Source: Methanoregulaceae archaeon UBA288
Lineage (GTDB): Archaea > Halobacteriota > Methanomicrobia > Methanomicrobiales > Methanospirillaceae
Length of the DNA stretch: 6,520 bases
Direction: 5' to 3'
NCBI GenBank assembly: GCA_002495225.1
Contig: DAEF01000183.1
Location: forward strand, 1 to 6,520
This document shows, in pieces, positions 5,093 through 6,520 of this stretch. How positions within the stretch are numbered: position 1 is the stretch's first letter; every line of letters starts with the position of its first letter. The position numbers were made by a program, and so were the translations under genes. A model generated the notes under the pieces. It worked only from the letters and a program-made list of their open reading frames with translations, was not told the origin of the DNA and ran no database searches.

Positions 5093-6066
5093 TGGAGCAC
5101 GAGAAGTTTGAGGAGCAGGTCCGGGCCGTCTCGGACGCCCGGCAGAAGATCCAGGAGGTCGTCGGACGGTACGTGGTCGGGAACCGGGAGCTCGTCGACC
5201 TGGTCGTGATCGGCGTTTTGACCGGCGGCCACGTTTTGATCGACGGCGTGCCGGGCACGGCCAAGACCACGATCTCGAAGATCGTGGCCCGGTCCATCGG
5301 GTATAAGTTCAACCGTGTCCAGGGCGCCGTCGACGTCCAGCCGGCCGACATCCTCGGCGTCCGGATCTTCGACGCGGAGAAGCACGAGTTCGTGCTGCAG
5401 AAGGGGCCGATCTTCTCGAACTTCGTGATGATCGACGAGATCAACCGGCTCACGCCGAAGACGCAGTCGGCCTTCATCGAGTCCATGGCCGAGGGCCAGG
5501 CCACGATCGACGGCATCACCTACCCCCTCGGCGACCCGTTCTTCGTCATCGCGACCCAGAACACGCAGGAGTTCGAGGGGACCTTCCCCCTGATCGAGGC
5601 CCAGCGCGACCGGTTCAACTACAGCATGACCCTGTACCACCTGGACCGCGAGTACGAGAGCGAGATTCTGACCCGCCTCCGCGACGGGAACCTGGACTGG
5701 GACGTCTACATCAACCGCATCACCCCCCTCCTCTCGATGGAGGAGATCCGCGAGATGGGGCGGGTGATCCAGGAGGTCTACGTCGACGACGCGGTCATCC
5801 GGTACATCCGCGACATCGTGATCGCGAGCCGCTCCCACGGCGACGTCCGGCTCGGCACCTCCACGCGGGGCTCGCTCGCCCTCCTCCGCGGGGCGCAGGC
5901 CCGGGCCGCGATCGACGGGCGGACCTACGTCATCCCCGACGACGTGAAGACCATGGCCCGCCCGGTCCTGGGGCACCGCCTGATCCTGGAGCGCGAGGCC
6001 GAGATCGGCCGGGTCTCGGTCGGCCAGGTGATCGGCGACATCCTCGCCACGGTCGAGGTGGCCTGA
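5092..6066 (+). CDS. MoxR-family AAA+ ATPase
   Basis: Cytoplasmic ATPase of 324 aa, the usual length for MoxR proteins, which hydrolyse ATP as hexamers and act as chaperone-like remodelers, usually with DUF58 or VWA partners. Visible motifs: Walker A GVPGTAKT (residues 52-59), Walker B VMIDEIN (112-118), sensor 1 IATQN (153-157), the arginine-finger region EGTFPLIEAQRDRF (162-175) and the sensor 2 region STRGSLALLRGAQARA (257-272). All catalytic positions are intact. Two stretches differ from the commonest MoxR form: VQGAVDVQPADILG (77-89) replaces the usual IQFTPDLLPSDITG-like strand, and GTSTRG replaces GASPRA. This suggests a distinct subgroup. It may start at ATG 5089 instead (one residue longer); the ATG at 4999 is rejected because it would bury the domain behind antisense-like sequence over the DUF4350 helix. 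Its neighbours place it between the DUF4350 and DUF58 genes in the same operon. Family is certain, client unknown. Confidence 0.96.
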   Translation: MEHEKFEEQVRAVSDARQKIQEVVGRYVVGNRELVDLVVIGVLTGGHVLIDGVPGTAKTTISKIVARSIGYKFNRVQGAVDVQPADILGVRIFDAEKHEFVLQKGPIFSNFVMIDEINRLTPKTQSAFIESMAEGQATIDGITYPLGDPFFVIATQNTQEFEGTFPLIEAQRDRFNYSMTLYHLDREYESEILTRLRDGNLDWDVYINRITPLLSMEEIREMGRVIQEVYVDDAVIRYIRDIVIASRSHGDVRLGTSTRGSLALLRGAQARAAIDGRTYVIPDDVKTMARPVLGHRLILEREAEIGRVSVGQVIGDILATVEVA

Positions 6067-6069
6067 CCG

Positions 6070-6520
6070 GTGCGCCCGACGCCGTGGACGGGGGGCGTGG
6101 CCGCCGTCGCGGCCGTGCTCGGCGCGAGCGGGCTCTTTCTGAACGCACCGGCCGCGGCCGCCGGCGGGGCCGGCCTGGCCGTGCTCCTCGGCGTCCGCGG
6201 GGCCCTCTTTCTGTACCGCACGGGCGCCGTCGCGGACGGCATCGAGGTCGAGCGAAAGCTCGAGCGGGAGCTCGTCCGGCAGGGCGCGCCGGTCGGAGTC
6301 GCGACCCGCGTGACCCTGCCGGCCCGGCCCGGGCTCGAGGCGATCGTCACGGACCTCCCGCCGGCCTCGGCCGAGCACGACCCGCGCGAGGCGCGCGCCG
6401 TCGACGGCTGGGCCCGGTACTGGGTCCGGCTCACGGTCCCGGGCGAGGTCGCGTTCCGCGGCCTCCGGCTCGAGACCGCGGACCGGTTCTTCTCGACCGC
6501 CCTTTTGCTCACGGCCCCGC
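6070..6520 (+). CDS. DUF58-family protein, N-terminal part (runs off window)
   Basis: An open frame of 150 complete codons begins at GTG 6070, three bases after the moxR stop, and stays open to the edge. GAGGTGG at 6055-6061 gives a well-matched ribosome-binding site, 8 nt away. Two hydrophobic segments (about residues 7-25 and 32-49) form the short membrane hairpin typical of DUF58 proteins, followed by DGIEVERKLERELVRQGAPVGVATRVTLP, which resembles their early beta-rich region where a polarity-defining pair of strands precedes the conserved domain, and later TADRF, akin to the D-R/P-F-G motif of the family. The diagnostic DUF58 core (GxxxSxRxGxGxEF and the DxxRxIDW segment) would lie beyond the window, so the assignment rests on this N-terminus and on the strong MoxR-DUF58 gene pairing. 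It likely forms the membrane-bound partner of the ATPase. Confidence 0.78.
   Translation, partial: MRPTPWTGGVAAVAAVLGASGLFLNAPAAAAGGAGLAVLLGVRGALFLYRTGAVADGIEVERKLERELVRQGAPVGVATRVTLPARPGLEAIVTDLPPASAEHDPREARAVDGWARYWVRLTVPGEVAFRGLRLETADRFFSTALLLTAP

Noticed and set aside
4636..6378. Minus-strand open frame of 580 codons
   Set aside because: Antisense to moxR, whose protein motifs are unmistakable; composition is Asp/Arg/Gly/Val repetitive.
1..6520. CRISPR array, insertion sequence, rRNA or attachment site
   Set aside because: No regularly spaced repeats, transposase motifs, terminal inverted repeats flanked by duplications or rRNA-like sequence seen on either strand.

Overview
The window comes from a very GC-rich archaeon, most likely a methanogen-type euryarchaeote (Methanomicrobia is my best guess, not proven). 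The signs are coding DNA with near-saturated G/C third positions (47 of 60 bases at 2041-2100), an AT-rich spacer (15 G/C of 60 at 721-780) holding BRE/TATA-like boxes, Shine-Dalgarno-type GGAG signals, GTG starts, and ectodomains full of Asn-X-Ser/Thr sequons. The domain set (MoxR ATPase, DUF58, DUF4129, DUF4350) is an assemblage known from archaea and bacteria.

Layout. Positions 1-559, minus strand: the N-terminal 186 codons of a family 2 glycosyltransferase, running off the left edge. Positions 560-933: a divergent intergenic region with a 20-bp perfect palindrome near the glycosyltransferase start, an AT-rich promoter zone, and a possible folded leader element (783-866) before the rightward genes. 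Positions 934-6520, plus strand: a tightly packed operon of six genes. In order these are an 88-aa three-helix membrane protein, two successive membrane-anchored proteins with Ig-like ectodomains and a cytoplasmic DUF4129 tail, a membrane-anchored DUF4350 protein, a MoxR AAA+ ATPase, and the start of a DUF58 protein cut by the right edge. Junctions are overlaps of 4, 14 and 14 nt, then 1 (or 4) nt, then a 3-nt gap, so translational coupling is likely.

How they may work together. MoxR ATPases commonly sit beside DUF58 proteins and act as chaperone-like remodelers of membrane or surface complexes. Here the cytoplasmic ATPase and DUF58 would face the two cytoplasmic DUF4129 tails, while the glycosylated ectodomains and the DUF4350 domain (with an EF-hand-like calcium loop) form the outer face. 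No transglutaminase core, often fused to DUF4129 in bacterial relatives, is present in the window. The actual function of this module in archaea is not established. The most interesting points are the tandem DUF4129 receptor-like pair, the strict placement of 23 sequons in ectodomains, the calcium loop, and the two RNA-structure candidates in the intergenic region.
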